From F23-D06 sp045116675 (GTDB lineage Bacteria; Bacteroidota; Bacteroidia; Bacteroidales; WCHB1-69), in NCBI GenBank assembly GCA_045116675.1, contig JBGUMF010000048.1, positions 1 to 64,000 of the forward strand: a stretch of DNA of 64,000 nt, given 5' to 3'. The notes below the pieces were generated by a model. It searched no databases, was not told where the DNA came from, and was given only the letters and a program-made list of their open reading frames with translations. Position numbers and translations under genes: made by a program. This document shows positions 32,860 to 40,924 of the stretch, one piece after another; position 1 is the stretch's first letter, and every line of letters starts with the position of its first letter.

Positions 32860-33570
32860 ATGTCACCCATTGTTGTGGAGATTTGTTGCGGCTCGATTCA
32901 ATCGGCTGCCAACGCACGCGCTGCCGGCGCGACCCGTATAGAACTTTGTCAGAATCTGAACCAGGGCGGTACCACTCCCTCGTATGCGACTATACGCCAG
33001 TGTGTGGAGGATCTGCATCTGGACGTCTTTGTGCTGGTGCGCCCGCGACCGGGCGATTTCGTCTATAATCGGCTGGAAATCGACAATATGGTCCGCGATG
33101 TGCAGATGTGTAAGGAGTGTGGTGCGGCAGGTGTTGTGGTCGGCTTTCTGCATCCTGACGGGCGCGTGGACAAGGCGATGACCCGCAGATTTGTGGAGAT
33201 AGCGGCTCCGCTGCCGGTGACCTTTCACAGGGCCTTCGACCGCTGTCCGGATTGGCCGCAGGCCTTGGAGGATGTGATTGACTGCGGTTGCCGGCGTATC
33301 CTGACCTCCGGCTGCCAGCCTGCGGCGACGGAAGGACGTGAAACGTTGAGATCGATAGTGGACCTCGCCGGCGAGCGTATCACCATTCTGATGGGTGGCG
33401 GTGTACGTTCCGAAAATGTGCGTGATCTGCTGGAATATACGGGTGTGCATGAAGTTCATGGCTCCTGTAAGAGGCTCATGCCGAACGGGTGCGAGGAGAC
33501 CGATACTGCGGAGGTGACCCGCCTGTTGGAGGTTTGCCGACGGGGATGGGATTGTAATAATATGGTATAA
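32860..33570 (+). CDS. cutC: CutC family protein
   Basis: 236 residues, TIM-barrel. Starts SPIVVEICCGSIQSAANARAAG and contains NLNQGGTTPSYATI, VLVRPRPGDFVY, TFHRAFDRC and ILTSGCQPAATEGRE, all family hallmarks. Named for copper homeostasis, although a direct role in copper is disputed. 79 nt separate it from the transporter; a near-consensus TATTTTTC at about 32820 might be its promoter. The CDF transporter gene follows after 10 nt. Confidence 0.95.
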   Translation: MSPIVVEICCGSIQSAANARAAGATRIELCQNLNQGGTTPSYATIRQCVEDLHLDVFVLVRPRPGDFVYNRLEIDNMVRDVQMCKECGAAGVVVGFLHPDGRVDKAMTRRFVEIAAPLPVTFHRAFDRCPDWPQALEDVIDCGCRRILTSGCQPAATEGRETLRSIVDLAGERITILMGGGVRSENVRDLLEYTGVHEVHGSCKRLMPNGCEETDTAEVTRLLEVCRRGWDCNNMV

Positions 33571-33580
33571 TTGGAAAAAA

Positions 33581-34474
33581 ATGGATACACAAACAAGAAC
33601 GAAAACCATCACTCGTGTCACGGTTGTCGGGGGTGTGTGCAATTTGATGCTGCTGTTGTTGAAATTTGTGGCGGGCATCGTGGGCCGAAGCGGAGCCATG
33701 ATTGCCGATGCCATCCATTCCCTGTCGGATTTCGTGACCGATGCAGTCGTGTTGCTGTTTGTTCGGATTTCGTCCAAGCCCAGCGACGAATCCCACGATT
33801 ATGGACACGGGAAATTTGAGACGCTCTCCACAGGCATCATAGCCATGGTCCTGTTCGTTGTGGCGGCGGGGATTTTGGTAAAAAGCGCTACGGCCATTGC
33901 GGCCATTACCCATGGTGAGGTGATTCCCCGTCCGGGAGTGATTGCCCTTGTAGCCGCCGCCGTCTCCATTGTTGTGAAAGAGGGACTCTTCTGGTACACA
34001 TCCCTACATGGGAAAAGGCTTAACAGCAAGGTGCTGCTGGCCAATGCCTGGCACCATCGTTCGGATGCACTCTCCTCCGTGGCCACGCTGACGGGTGTCG
34101 GATTCGCGTACTTTCTGGGTGACAAATGGACCATTATGGATCCTATTGCGGCCATTGTTGTGGGAGCCATGATTCTGAAGGTCTCCTTCAACCTCTTCAT
34201 TCCGGCCATCAATGAGCTGTTGGAGTGTTCGCTGTCGAAAGAGACGGAGGACAGGATCCTGCAAATCATCACCGAAGACCCTGCTGTTCAGGATCCGCAC
34301 AATCTGAAAACCCGAAAGATTGGGAACCGGACAGCCATTGAGGTCCACATCCGGTTGGATGCGGCTATGACGGTGGCCGAATCGCACGATATTACGGTGG
34401 GGATTGAGAATCGGCTGAAACGGGAATATGGTCCGGAGACGATGATTATTGTGCATGTGGAGCCGCAGAAGTAG
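33581..34474 (+). CDS. Cation diffusion facilitator (CDF) metal efflux transporter
   Basis: 297 residues. Six membrane helices; metal-site motifs HSLSDFVTD (with the paired Asp) and WHHRSDALSS, and a C-terminal cytoplasmic domain ending HDITVGIENRLKREYG and VHVEPQK. Such proteins export Zn, Fe or Mn in exchange for protons. Placed right after cutC, metal balance is a reasonable shared theme. The last 29 nt overlap the end of the convergent ROK kinase gene. Confidence 0.95.
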   Translation: MDTQTRTKTITRVTVVGGVCNLMLLLLKFVAGIVGRSGAMIADAIHSLSDFVTDAVVLLFVRISSKPSDESHDYGHGKFETLSTGIIAMVLFVVAAGILVKSATAIAAITHGEVIPRPGVIALVAAAVSIVVKEGLFWYTSLHGKRLNSKVLLANAWHHRSDALSSVATLTGVGFAYFLGDKWTIMDPIAAIVVGAMILKVSFNLFIPAINELLECSLSKETEDRILQIITEDPAVQDPHNLKTRKIGNRTAIEVHIRLDAAMTVAESHDITVGIENRLKREYGPETMIIVHVEPQK

Positions 34475-35414
34475 CGGCTTCGCCGAGGGCGGCGGCTCCG
34501 AGGATGGCGGCCTCGTTGAGGTTTAGTTCGGAGTAGCGCAGTTGTACCCTGTTTTTATATAGGAAAAGCAGATTATCCTCAAAATAGTGTTTCAGGGGCT
34601 TCATCAGGGCTTCGCCGGCGCGTGTGGGCCCACCCATCAGGAAGATGGCTTCCGGGGCTGAAAAGGCCACAGCGTTGGTTAAGGCGATGCCCAGCCAGTA
34701 GGCGGTGGTGTCGTAGGCGGCCATGGCGATGGGATCGCCGGTGAGGGCGGCCTCGCCGACCATCTGGCAGGTGAGGTTTTGTGTGGCCTCGGTGGTCAGG
34801 GGCTGGTGCACGTGGGAGGCGGCGTCCAAATAGTTCTGGCAGATGCCGCGGGCGGAGGCGTACATCTCCAGACAGCCTTTGCGTCCGCACCCGCACAGAC
34901 GGCCCTCGGGTTGCACGATGGCGTGTCCGAGTTCGCCGGCGGTGCCGGTGCTGCCATGCAGAATCTGCCGGTTGATGACAATGCCGCTGCCGATGCCCGT
35001 ACCCATCGTGAGCATGATAAAATGGCGCATGTGCTTGGCCCCGCCGTAGATCATCTCGCCGATAGCGGCGGCGTTGGCATCGTTGTCCAGAGCCACTGGC
35101 ACATGGAAGCGTGCGCCCAGCACCTCCCGGAAGGGAATGCGCTCCTTTATGTTGAGGTTTGGGGTGTTGGCTTCGATGCTGCCGGTCTGCGGGTTGCCGT
35201 TGGGAGCTCCGATGCCGATGCTGCGGATGTCGGCCATGTCCTGATCCTCCGTCAGTCGTTGGATGGTGTCCCCGATAGCGCGCATATAGTCGGCGGCGGT
35301 GTGGTATTCGGCGGTGGGAAGCTGGCGGCGGCGCACCACCTGACCAGAGTCGCTGACCAGCCCGATGTCGGTGTTGGTGCCGCCGATGTCAATGCCGATG
35401 GAATAGTGGTTCAT
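34446..35414 (-). CDS. ROK family sugar kinase (glucokinase/N-acetylhexosamine kinase type)
   Basis: 322 residues. ATP-binding GIDIGGTNTDIG (8-19), a sugar site with DNDANAAAIGE, TMGTGIGSGI, GELGH, and the zinc motif CGCGRKGCLE (about 175-184). The substrate cannot be told from these motifs; glucose or an amino sugar is usual. It starts 6 nt after the mltG stop, so the two may be transcribed together. Confidence 0.93.
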   Translation of the reverse strand: MNHYSIGIDIGGTNTDIGLVSDSGQVVRRRQLPTAEYHTAADYMRAIGDTIQRLTEDQDMADIRSIGIGAPNGNPQTGSIEANTPNLNIKERIPFREVLGARFHVPVALDNDANAAAIGEMIYGGAKHMRHFIMLTMGTGIGSGIVINRQILHGSTGTAGELGHAIVQPEGRLCGCGRKGCLEMYASARGICQNYLDAASHVHQPLTTEATQNLTCQMVGEAALTGDPIAMAAYDTTAYWLGIALTNAVAFSAPEAIFLMGGPTRAGEALMKPLKHYFEDNLLFLYKNRVQLRYSELNLNEAAILGAAALGEAATSAAPHAQ

Positions 35415-35420
35415 AAGGGG

Positions 35421-36443
35421 TTATCGTTTGATGTTCTGCTTGTTGAGGGCGGCGCGGTATCGTGCGGCATTGTGACTGTGCTCGGCGGCGCTGGCGGTGA
35501 AGTTATGGTAGCCGGAGAAGTCCTCCTTGGCACACATGTAGAGGTAGTTGTGATGCCGGTAGTGGAGTACGGAGTCCATGGTGGAGGCCTCTGGGATACG
35601 AATAGGTCCGGGGGGCAGGCCTTTGTATTTGTACGTGTTGTAGGGGGATTCCACCTGAAGGTCGCTGTTGAGGATGCGCTGGCGGGCGAAGTCGTGGATG
35701 GCGTATTTCACCGTGGGGTCCGACTGCAGCAGCATCCCTTTATGAAGCCGGTTAATGTAGAGGCCGGCGATGATGGCTTTCTCGGAAGGGCGGAAATTCT
35801 CCTCTTCCACGATGGAGGCCAGCGTGGCCACTTCCACGGGCGTCAGTCCGATGGAGTCGGCCAGGGCCCTGCGTCGTTCGTTCCAGAAGTGCGTTGTGTA
35901 GCTGTATAGTTTGTCGATGAACTCTTCGGGGGTCACATCGTAGAATATCTCGTAGGTGTTGGGGATGAAGAGGGTGGGGGCGGTGGCCGGGGTTACGTTG
36001 TATTTTTGAAGGAAATCGGGGTCAAGCAGCAGGCTTGCGAGTTCTTTGGGCTCGAAGAAGAAGCGGTTGCCCACGTGGTCCACAAACTGTCGCATCGTGC
36101 GGATGTTGTTGAAGGAGAACTTCACGGGGTAGTGCTGGCCTGCGCGGAGCATCTTGATCAGGTGGTAGTTGTTCATGCCCGCCTCCACGGGGTATTTCCC
36201 GCAGCGCATGGTCTTGAAGCGCATGATCTTGACAGCCAGCCCGAAGGTGTTCTCGTTTTTGAGGATTTCCTGGTTGTCGAATGCATCCATCACATCGGCC
36301 AGCGTGGCGTGGCGCGGCACGGTCACGATGACGTTCTCCGTGTTCTGGGTGTTGGGCGCGAAGAGGATGTAATAGGCACTGCCTGCGGCAAGCAGGCCGA
36401 GGAGGCAAAGTATGGATCCGGTAATCAGTAGGATTTTTTTCAT
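35421..36443 (-). CDS. mltG: Endolytic murein transglycosylase MltG
   Basis: 340 residues from the ATG at 36443 (MKKILLITGSILCLLGLLAAG); a start at 36473 would fall at the -7 box. One N-terminal membrane anchor, then a LysM-like domain, then the YceG catalytic domain with the glutamate in ATLASIVEEE (the motif normally reads ASIVEKE) and YNTYKYKGLPPGPI. It cuts nascent glycan strands and sets their length. The ROK kinase gene follows. Confidence 0.95.
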   Translation of the reverse strand: MKKILLITGSILCLLGLLAAGSAYYILFAPNTQNTENVIVTVPRHATLADVMDAFDNQEILKNENTFGLAVKIMRFKTMRCGKYPVEAGMNNYHLIKMLRAGQHYPVKFSFNNIRTMRQFVDHVGNRFFFEPKELASLLLDPDFLQKYNVTPATAPTLFIPNTYEIFYDVTPEEFIDKLYSYTTHFWNERRRALADSIGLTPVEVATLASIVEEENFRPSEKAIIAGLYINRLHKGMLLQSDPTVKYAIHDFARQRILNSDLQVESPYNTYKYKGLPPGPIRIPEASTMDSVLHYRHHNYLYMCAKEDFSGYHNFTASAAEHSHNAARYRAALNKQNIKR

Positions 36444-36470
36444 TCTTGGAGTGTCCGTTTTTTCAGGCTG

Positions 36471-36478
36471 CAAAAATA
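36471..36478 (-). promoter_or_regulatory. Bacteroidetes -7 box for mltG
   Basis: TATTTTTG on the minus strand, 27 nt upstream of the ATG at 36443; it decides the start. Confidence 0.65.
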
Positions 36479-36788
36479 TCCTTTTTTATGGTATTTGGGC
36501 AATAAATGAGTGCCATGAGTTTTTTCATTTATTTTCAGTCTCGGCAATACCGACGACGTACGTAAATGCAATAATACCCTGTTTTATTGTTCATTGTTTG
36601 ATTGAGGTTTTTTTTTTTCAAAAAAACATTCAACATGTTGTTGTGATGGAAAGATATTGGGATGATTTTTTTCTGAAAAAATAGTGATATGAAAATTTTT
36701 TTGTATTAAAAAAATACAGCTCTCGCCCAATATTTTCTCCGCAACTTACGTTATTATATTAGAAACCTTTATCAAAACCTTAACCGTT
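36479..36788. other. AT-rich divergent intergenic stretch
   Basis: 310 nt between mltG and the SUMF1-like gene. Very AT-rich with several A and T runs. No TAnnTTTG box in front of the plus-strand gene and nothing else I recognise. Confidence 0.5.
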
Positions 36789-37670
36789 ATGAAAAAAATC
36801 ACCTTTATCATTCTTTTTATTGCCACAGTGGCGGCAGCTTGGGCGCAGAAGCCCGACAAGAAAACCGTGAAATTGGAGAAACAGCTTGTGGGGACTTTCG
36901 TGGAAATTCCCTCGGTGCATTACACCGAGTACATCCGCGACACGAACATGGAAGTGTACGCGTCTCAGGAAATCACGCTGGCGGGATTCCGCATGTTGGA
37001 AACGGAGGTGTCCAACAAGGTGTATGACGCCTTTCTGGAGGATTTGAAAGCACAGGGCCGGATGAAGGATTACGAGTCGGCCCGTGTCCATAACGAGGGC
37101 TGGGCTCCCTGGTTGGACAGACCTGTTGACGAGTTCCTGCAAAATCAGGGAGACTGGGCACCGGTTTATGCCAATTGCCCGGTGGTGAACATCAGCTACG
37201 AAAGCGCACAACTGTTTTGCCAGTGGCTGAATGAGAAGATAGCAAGTCCGGAGTGGGAATATATGCTGCCTACTCGAGAACAATGGCGGGGTGCGGCAAG
37301 TTGTGGTGACCCTAATGCATCCTATTCTAATGGTTCTCCATTTCTTGAAACCATTGCTAACAAACCCAGATATAACTATTGGCATGTCCCCGAAATGTAT
37401 ATCTCCCGCACGGACGATGGGTATAAAGTGATGGGTCTTTGGTCTGTAAAATATCATATTCCCCCTACAGTGCCGGTGAAGACATACTACCGTAACGCCT
37501 ACGGTCTTTACAATATGTGCGGCAACGCGGCGGAGATGGTTGATGAGCGCGGCGTCGCGATCGGCGGCAGCTGGTACGACCCTGGCTACGACATCCGTAT
37601 CGACAGCGAGAAGCCCTACGACGCCCCGTCCCCGCTGATCGGCTTCAGGGTGATTGCGGTGAAAAAGTAA
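36789..37670 (+). CDS. Secreted SUMF1/FGE-like protein
   Basis: 293 residues with signal peptide MKKITFIILFIATVAAAWAQ. The formylglycine-generating-enzyme fold is shown by FRMLETEVSNKVYDAFL, CPVVNISYESAQLFCQWLNE, LPTREQW, and NAYGLYNMCGNAAEMVDE with GGSWYDPG and LIGFRVIAV at the end. The paired catalytic cysteines of true FGE are not evident, so it may be a binding or structural member, like many Bacteroidetes FGE-sulfatase-domain proteins. Confidence 0.85.
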   Translation: MKKITFIILFIATVAAAWAQKPDKKTVKLEKQLVGTFVEIPSVHYTEYIRDTNMEVYASQEITLAGFRMLETEVSNKVYDAFLEDLKAQGRMKDYESARVHNEGWAPWLDRPVDEFLQNQGDWAPVYANCPVVNISYESAQLFCQWLNEKIASPEWEYMLPTREQWRGAASCGDPNASYSNGSPFLETIANKPRYNYWHVPEMYISRTDDGYKVMGLWSVKYHIPPTVPVKTYYRNAYGLYNMCGNAAEMVDERGVAIGGSWYDPGYDIRIDSEKPYDAPSPLIGFRVIAVKK

Positions 37671-37689
37671 CCACGAATCGAAAAAGTCG

Positions 37690-37697
37690 TATCTTTG
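37690..37697 (+). promoter_or_regulatory. Bacteroidetes -7 box for the 405-residue lipoprotein gene
   Basis: TATCTTTG, 16 nt before the ATG at 37714 and 31 nt before the ATG at 37729. Confidence 0.65.
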
Positions 37698-37728
37698 CGA
37701 TGAAAATAGTACTATGACAGTGAAAGTT

Positions 37729-38931
37729 ATGAAAAACCGGCTCGTTGCTGTTGCCAGTCTGTTGATTGTCGCACTGTTGGGTTTTGCATCGTGTGGCGGT
37801 ACCAAAACCAATAATATGGGCAAGGTCACCATGGACGAGATTCGCAAGACCGATTTGTCGCGGCTTATTATGTCCGATACCATCTTTTTAGAGCCGGATG
37901 ATTATGTTTCCGAGACCGAAGAGAATGTTTTCAATGAGAAGAACTTAGAGTCGCGCTGGTTTGAGCCGATCGGTTTCCGCGGCAGCGACTGCCAGCGTTT
38001 CTACATACACTACGACTCCGTTTATCACAAAGGTAACGGTGTGTATAGGGTGTATGGTCGCACTCGTTACCGCGACACTATCCGATTATTCACCGGAATG
38101 CTTATGCTGGATTCTCTGTGGTTGAATGAGGAGGAATATCTGCCAAAATATGCTGAATTCGGCAGGTTATACGGCTACTACATGTATGAAGAAGACGAAT
38201 TTTCCGGTGGCGGGGTGCTGTCTGGCAAGATGCGGATTGACTTTGCCAAAGTAAACGGACGATTCTACTACGATGCCGTTATGCTCGGTTGCGCTGATGG
38301 TTACGAGAACAGCCAGTACGAAGGAACTTGGACGTCGAAGGATTTATCCCGCAAAGAAAAGTGCAACTGGGGCGACTTCCGGATTCCCGACTCCCAATAC
38401 TTGGATGCCGGCGCGGGAGAGTTTAGTCCTGACGAAAAGTGTTTGGACCGAGGGTGGCGCATCTATACATACATTTTTGAGGAGAATGACTCCTTGCAGG
38501 CACTCTTGCGGGCTGATGAACAGTGGTTTACGCATGAAAACGACTATGTTATCCCTTATTCCGGCAGGTTGCAGCGTTACCTCAAAACATACGGTCGCCA
38601 CAAACGCCCAGCCGCCAAGGTGGTGTTGGCCACTATTCCGTCAACCGAAGAGGAATTTTATGTCTGGTATAAGGTGGTGGAAGAGCCCCTGTCACAAGAC
38701 AATCACCTTTGGAATCGGATAAGCGAGTACGCCTTCGCCGACAGTACCGGCATCATGTTCGCCTACATGCGCATGGGCGAATTTTCAGACGGGTACATTT
38801 CGGAGGGTCTTTTCGATGATTATATCAGATTAAAGGAAAAACACCCTGTTCTTTTCGCCCAATATCGTAAACGGTTATCGCGAATGTGGAACGAGGTGTA
38901 TGACGAATGGGAGACGTTGTACGGAGAGTAA
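37729..38931 (+). CDS. Lipoprotein of unknown function
   Basis: 400 residues from the ATG at 37729 (MKNRLVAVASLLIVALLGFASC), with lipobox Cys22; an in-frame ATG at 37714 would add five residues. The mature part is acidic and rich in Tyr and Trp (for example DDYVSETEENVF, YYMYEEDEFSGGG) and has no recognised domain. Own promoter. The SUMF1-like gene ends 59 nt upstream. Confidence 0.75.
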   Translation: MKNRLVAVASLLIVALLGFASCGGTKTNNMGKVTMDEIRKTDLSRLIMSDTIFLEPDDYVSETEENVFNEKNLESRWFEPIGFRGSDCQRFYIHYDSVYHKGNGVYRVYGRTRYRDTIRLFTGMLMLDSLWLNEEEYLPKYAEFGRLYGYYMYEEDEFSGGGVLSGKMRIDFAKVNGRFYYDAVMLGCADGYENSQYEGTWTSKDLSRKEKCNWGDFRIPDSQYLDAGAGEFSPDEKCLDRGWRIYTYIFEENDSLQALLRADEQWFTHENDYVIPYSGRLQRYLKTYGRHKRPAAKVVLATIPSTEEEFYVWYKVVEEPLSQDNHLWNRISEYAFADSTGIMFAYMRMGEFSDGYISEGLFDDYIRLKEKHPVLFAQYRKRLSRMWNEVYDEWETLYGE

Positions 38932-38972
38932 ACATATCTTATGTTTTATTATTCAGTTCACAGGAAAATGAC

Positions 38973-38980
38973 TATCTTTG
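38973..38980 (+). promoter_or_regulatory. Bacteroidetes -7 box for the MarR gene
   Basis: TATCTTTG, 20 nt before the ATG at 39001. Confidence 0.65.
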
Positions 38981-39000
38981 CCCTCTAATATTCGAACGCC

Positions 39001-39450
39001 ATGTTGTTATCCAAAGAAATTGCCGTCTATATCAATCTGGCCGCCTGCCGGCTGAAGCAATACACCGCCGCCATGCTGAAGCAGAATAACATGGGGCTGA
39101 CTCCGGAGCAGTTCCTGTTGGTGGACATCCTCTGGAATCAGGGCCCGATGTCGCAGCAGAGCCTGGCTAACAACATGCAGAAAGACAAGAACTCTGTTAC
39201 CAAGCTGGTAGATGCGTTGGAGAAAAAGTCCTTTATTGCCCGGCGGAAAAATCCCAACGACAAGCGTTCCAATATCATTGTGCTCACACCTAAGGGCGAG
39301 CGCATGAAGCAGGAAGCCAAGCAGTTTGGTATCTCTATGTTGGACAAAGTCCTCGCCGGCATCAGCGAGGAGGAACTGCGCAACTTTCTGGTTACCTTGG
39401 ACAAGCTGTCGGAGAACATGTCGCAACCACTTGCGGAGGAGTACATGTAG
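39001..39450 (+). CDS. MarR family transcriptional regulator
   Basis: 149 residues. Winged helix with LTPEQFLLVDILWNQG, SQQSLANNMQKDKNSVTKLVDALEKK split over helices 3 and 4, and a wing with RKNPNDKRSNIIVLTPKG. It converges on the cysteate synthase gene, 154 nt away tail to tail. It could regulate the sulfonolipid/Hdr operon, but its position at the far end of that operon gives no direct support. Confidence 0.93.
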   Translation: MLLSKEIAVYINLAACRLKQYTAAMLKQNNMGLTPEQFLLVDILWNQGPMSQQSLANNMQKDKNSVTKLVDALEKKSFIARRKNPNDKRSNIIVLTPKGERMKQEAKQFGISMLDKVLAGISEEELRNFLVTLDKLSENMSQPLAEEYM

Positions 39451-39604
39451 TCCTGTGTGAGGCCCCGAAATGCCTTCAAAGATTGCGCAACCCGAGAACT
39501 GTCAAGCTTGCAGGGGTGGTTGGTGCCTCGATTATGATAAACAATGGAAAATCATTCGCGCTTTGCGCTCGCTTGGATAGGAACAGCAATCTGTTTGCGT
39601 CTGA

Positions 39605-40888
39605 TTAGAACAACGCGCTCACCTTCTCGATGATGGTCTCGGATGGCAGGTCGGGCGAGAGGATGAGGTCGGGCTCTTTGAAGACGAATCCCTTGCTCAT
39701 GGCGGTGAGGGAGCCTCCGCCGGTGCAGTTGAGCATGATGTATTCCTCCTTTTTCACCACCCCTTCCTTGACGGCTTGCGCCAGCGCGCTCACGGCCACA
39801 CAGGCGGCGGGCAGAAGGTCGTAGCCCTCCAGATTACGGTACTGCATCATCCAATACATGATGTCGTTGTTGTCGGCCAGGAACACGTCGCCGTGGCTTT
39901 CCGTCAGCGTGTCGAACAGGCCGCCGGCGAGACTGTAGGGCGGTTTGCGGTTGGAGAGCACCTTGGCGAGGATGACCTCGGCCTGACGGCGGCCCTCTTC
40001 AGCGGAAAGGTCGGGCAGGGCCCGTGACTGGGCCTTCCAGGCGTCGTACATGAGGGTGAAGGGCTTGTTCTGGGCCACATATACGCGCATGTTGTTGTTG
40101 CCGAAGCGTCCGTCGGCCTCCAGACGGCAGGCGTTCTCCCAGGCGGCGATGGCTCCGGTGCCGGAACCTACGGCCTGGAAGTAGGCGTCAGGGATGCGTT
40201 GCATCTGCTCCACACAGCTCAGCAGGGTGGTGCCCATGCCGTCGCGGCGCGCCACGTTCTTGGCCCCGCCTTCCAGAAAATAACGGTGGTCTTCCGCCAG
40301 CTTCTCGCCAACGGCGATGGCATCGTAATAGTCATACCCATGGGGCACGGCCACTAACTTGACGCACTTGTCCAGCTTCTTGCTGAACCAGAGGTCGTGG
40401 AGGTTGTCATAGGGCACGCACAGCACGATGGGGATGTGGTTGTCGGAACACACCTGTGCGAAGGCGCGGGCCGTGTTGCCGGCGGACTGTACCACGAGGA
40501 TGCGGTTTTCGTTGCGGCTGATGCGGGCCAGCACCGAGTAGGCCTCCGTCTCCTTGAAGGAGCAGGTGCGCATCTTGGCCCCGATCTTCGGGCACCAGCC
40601 GGAGAAGGTGATGTACAGGTTGTCCAAACCCAGGAATTTGGCCAGACCCTTGGACTTGTAGGTGACGGGGGCGCAGGATTTCTTCAGAGTGCGGTTGATG
40701 GGCATCCAGTCCGCATAGCGGTAGATACCTTTCAGGTCTTCGCGCGGGGTGAACAGGATGTTCTTGTAGATGGCGCGGATCAGCGACGGCTTCTTGCCGT
40801 CGGGGTCACTCAATGTCCAACCTTTGTCTTCAAATGTATGGCCGTTCTCAACATTGACGAGAAGGTATTGCGTGGGTTTGAATCTCAT
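39605..40888 (-). CDS. Cysteate synthase (threonine-synthase-like PLP enzyme)
   Basis: 427 residues. Family reaction: O-phospho-L-serine plus sulfite gives L-cysteate and phosphate (EC 2.5.1.76). PLP lysine is K112 in SFKETEAYS; the phosphate loop is SAGNTA (135-140) and a second glycine loop is GSGTGAIAAWE. LYITFSGWCPKIGAKMRTC and GGAKNVARRDGMGTT are features I associate with cysteate synthases of methanogens and Bacteroidetes rather than with threonine synthase. It is the last gene of the operon, 36 nt after the membrane Hdr gene, with no promoter in the gap. In Bacteroidetes, cysteate is the head group precursor of sulfonolipids. Confidence 0.88.
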   Translation of the reverse strand: MRFKPTQYLLVNVENGHTFEDKGWTLSDPDGKKPSLIRAIYKNILFTPREDLKGIYRYADWMPINRTLKKSCAPVTYKSKGLAKFLGLDNLYITFSGWCPKIGAKMRTCSFKETEAYSVLARISRNENRILVVQSAGNTARAFAQVCSDNHIPIVLCVPYDNLHDLWFSKKLDKCVKLVAVPHGYDYYDAIAVGEKLAEDHRYFLEGGAKNVARRDGMGTTLLSCVEQMQRIPDAYFQAVGSGTGAIAAWENACRLEADGRFGNNNMRVYVAQNKPFTLMYDAWKAQSRALPDLSAEEGRRQAEVILAKVLSNRKPPYSLAGGLFDTLTESHGDVFLADNNDIMYWMMQYRNLEGYDLLPAACVAVSALAQAVKEGVVKKEEYIMLNCTGGGSLTAMSKGFVFKEPDLILSPDLPSETIIEKVSALF

Positions 40889-40924
40889 AATCGTTATGGT
40901 TTTTAAGGGTGAATTATTGTTTGG

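Noticed and set aside
39605..40888. Threonine synthase
   Set aside because: The fold is shared, but the segments around the PLP lysine and the GGAKNVARRDGMGTT region fit cysteate synthase, and there are no threonine pathway genes nearby.
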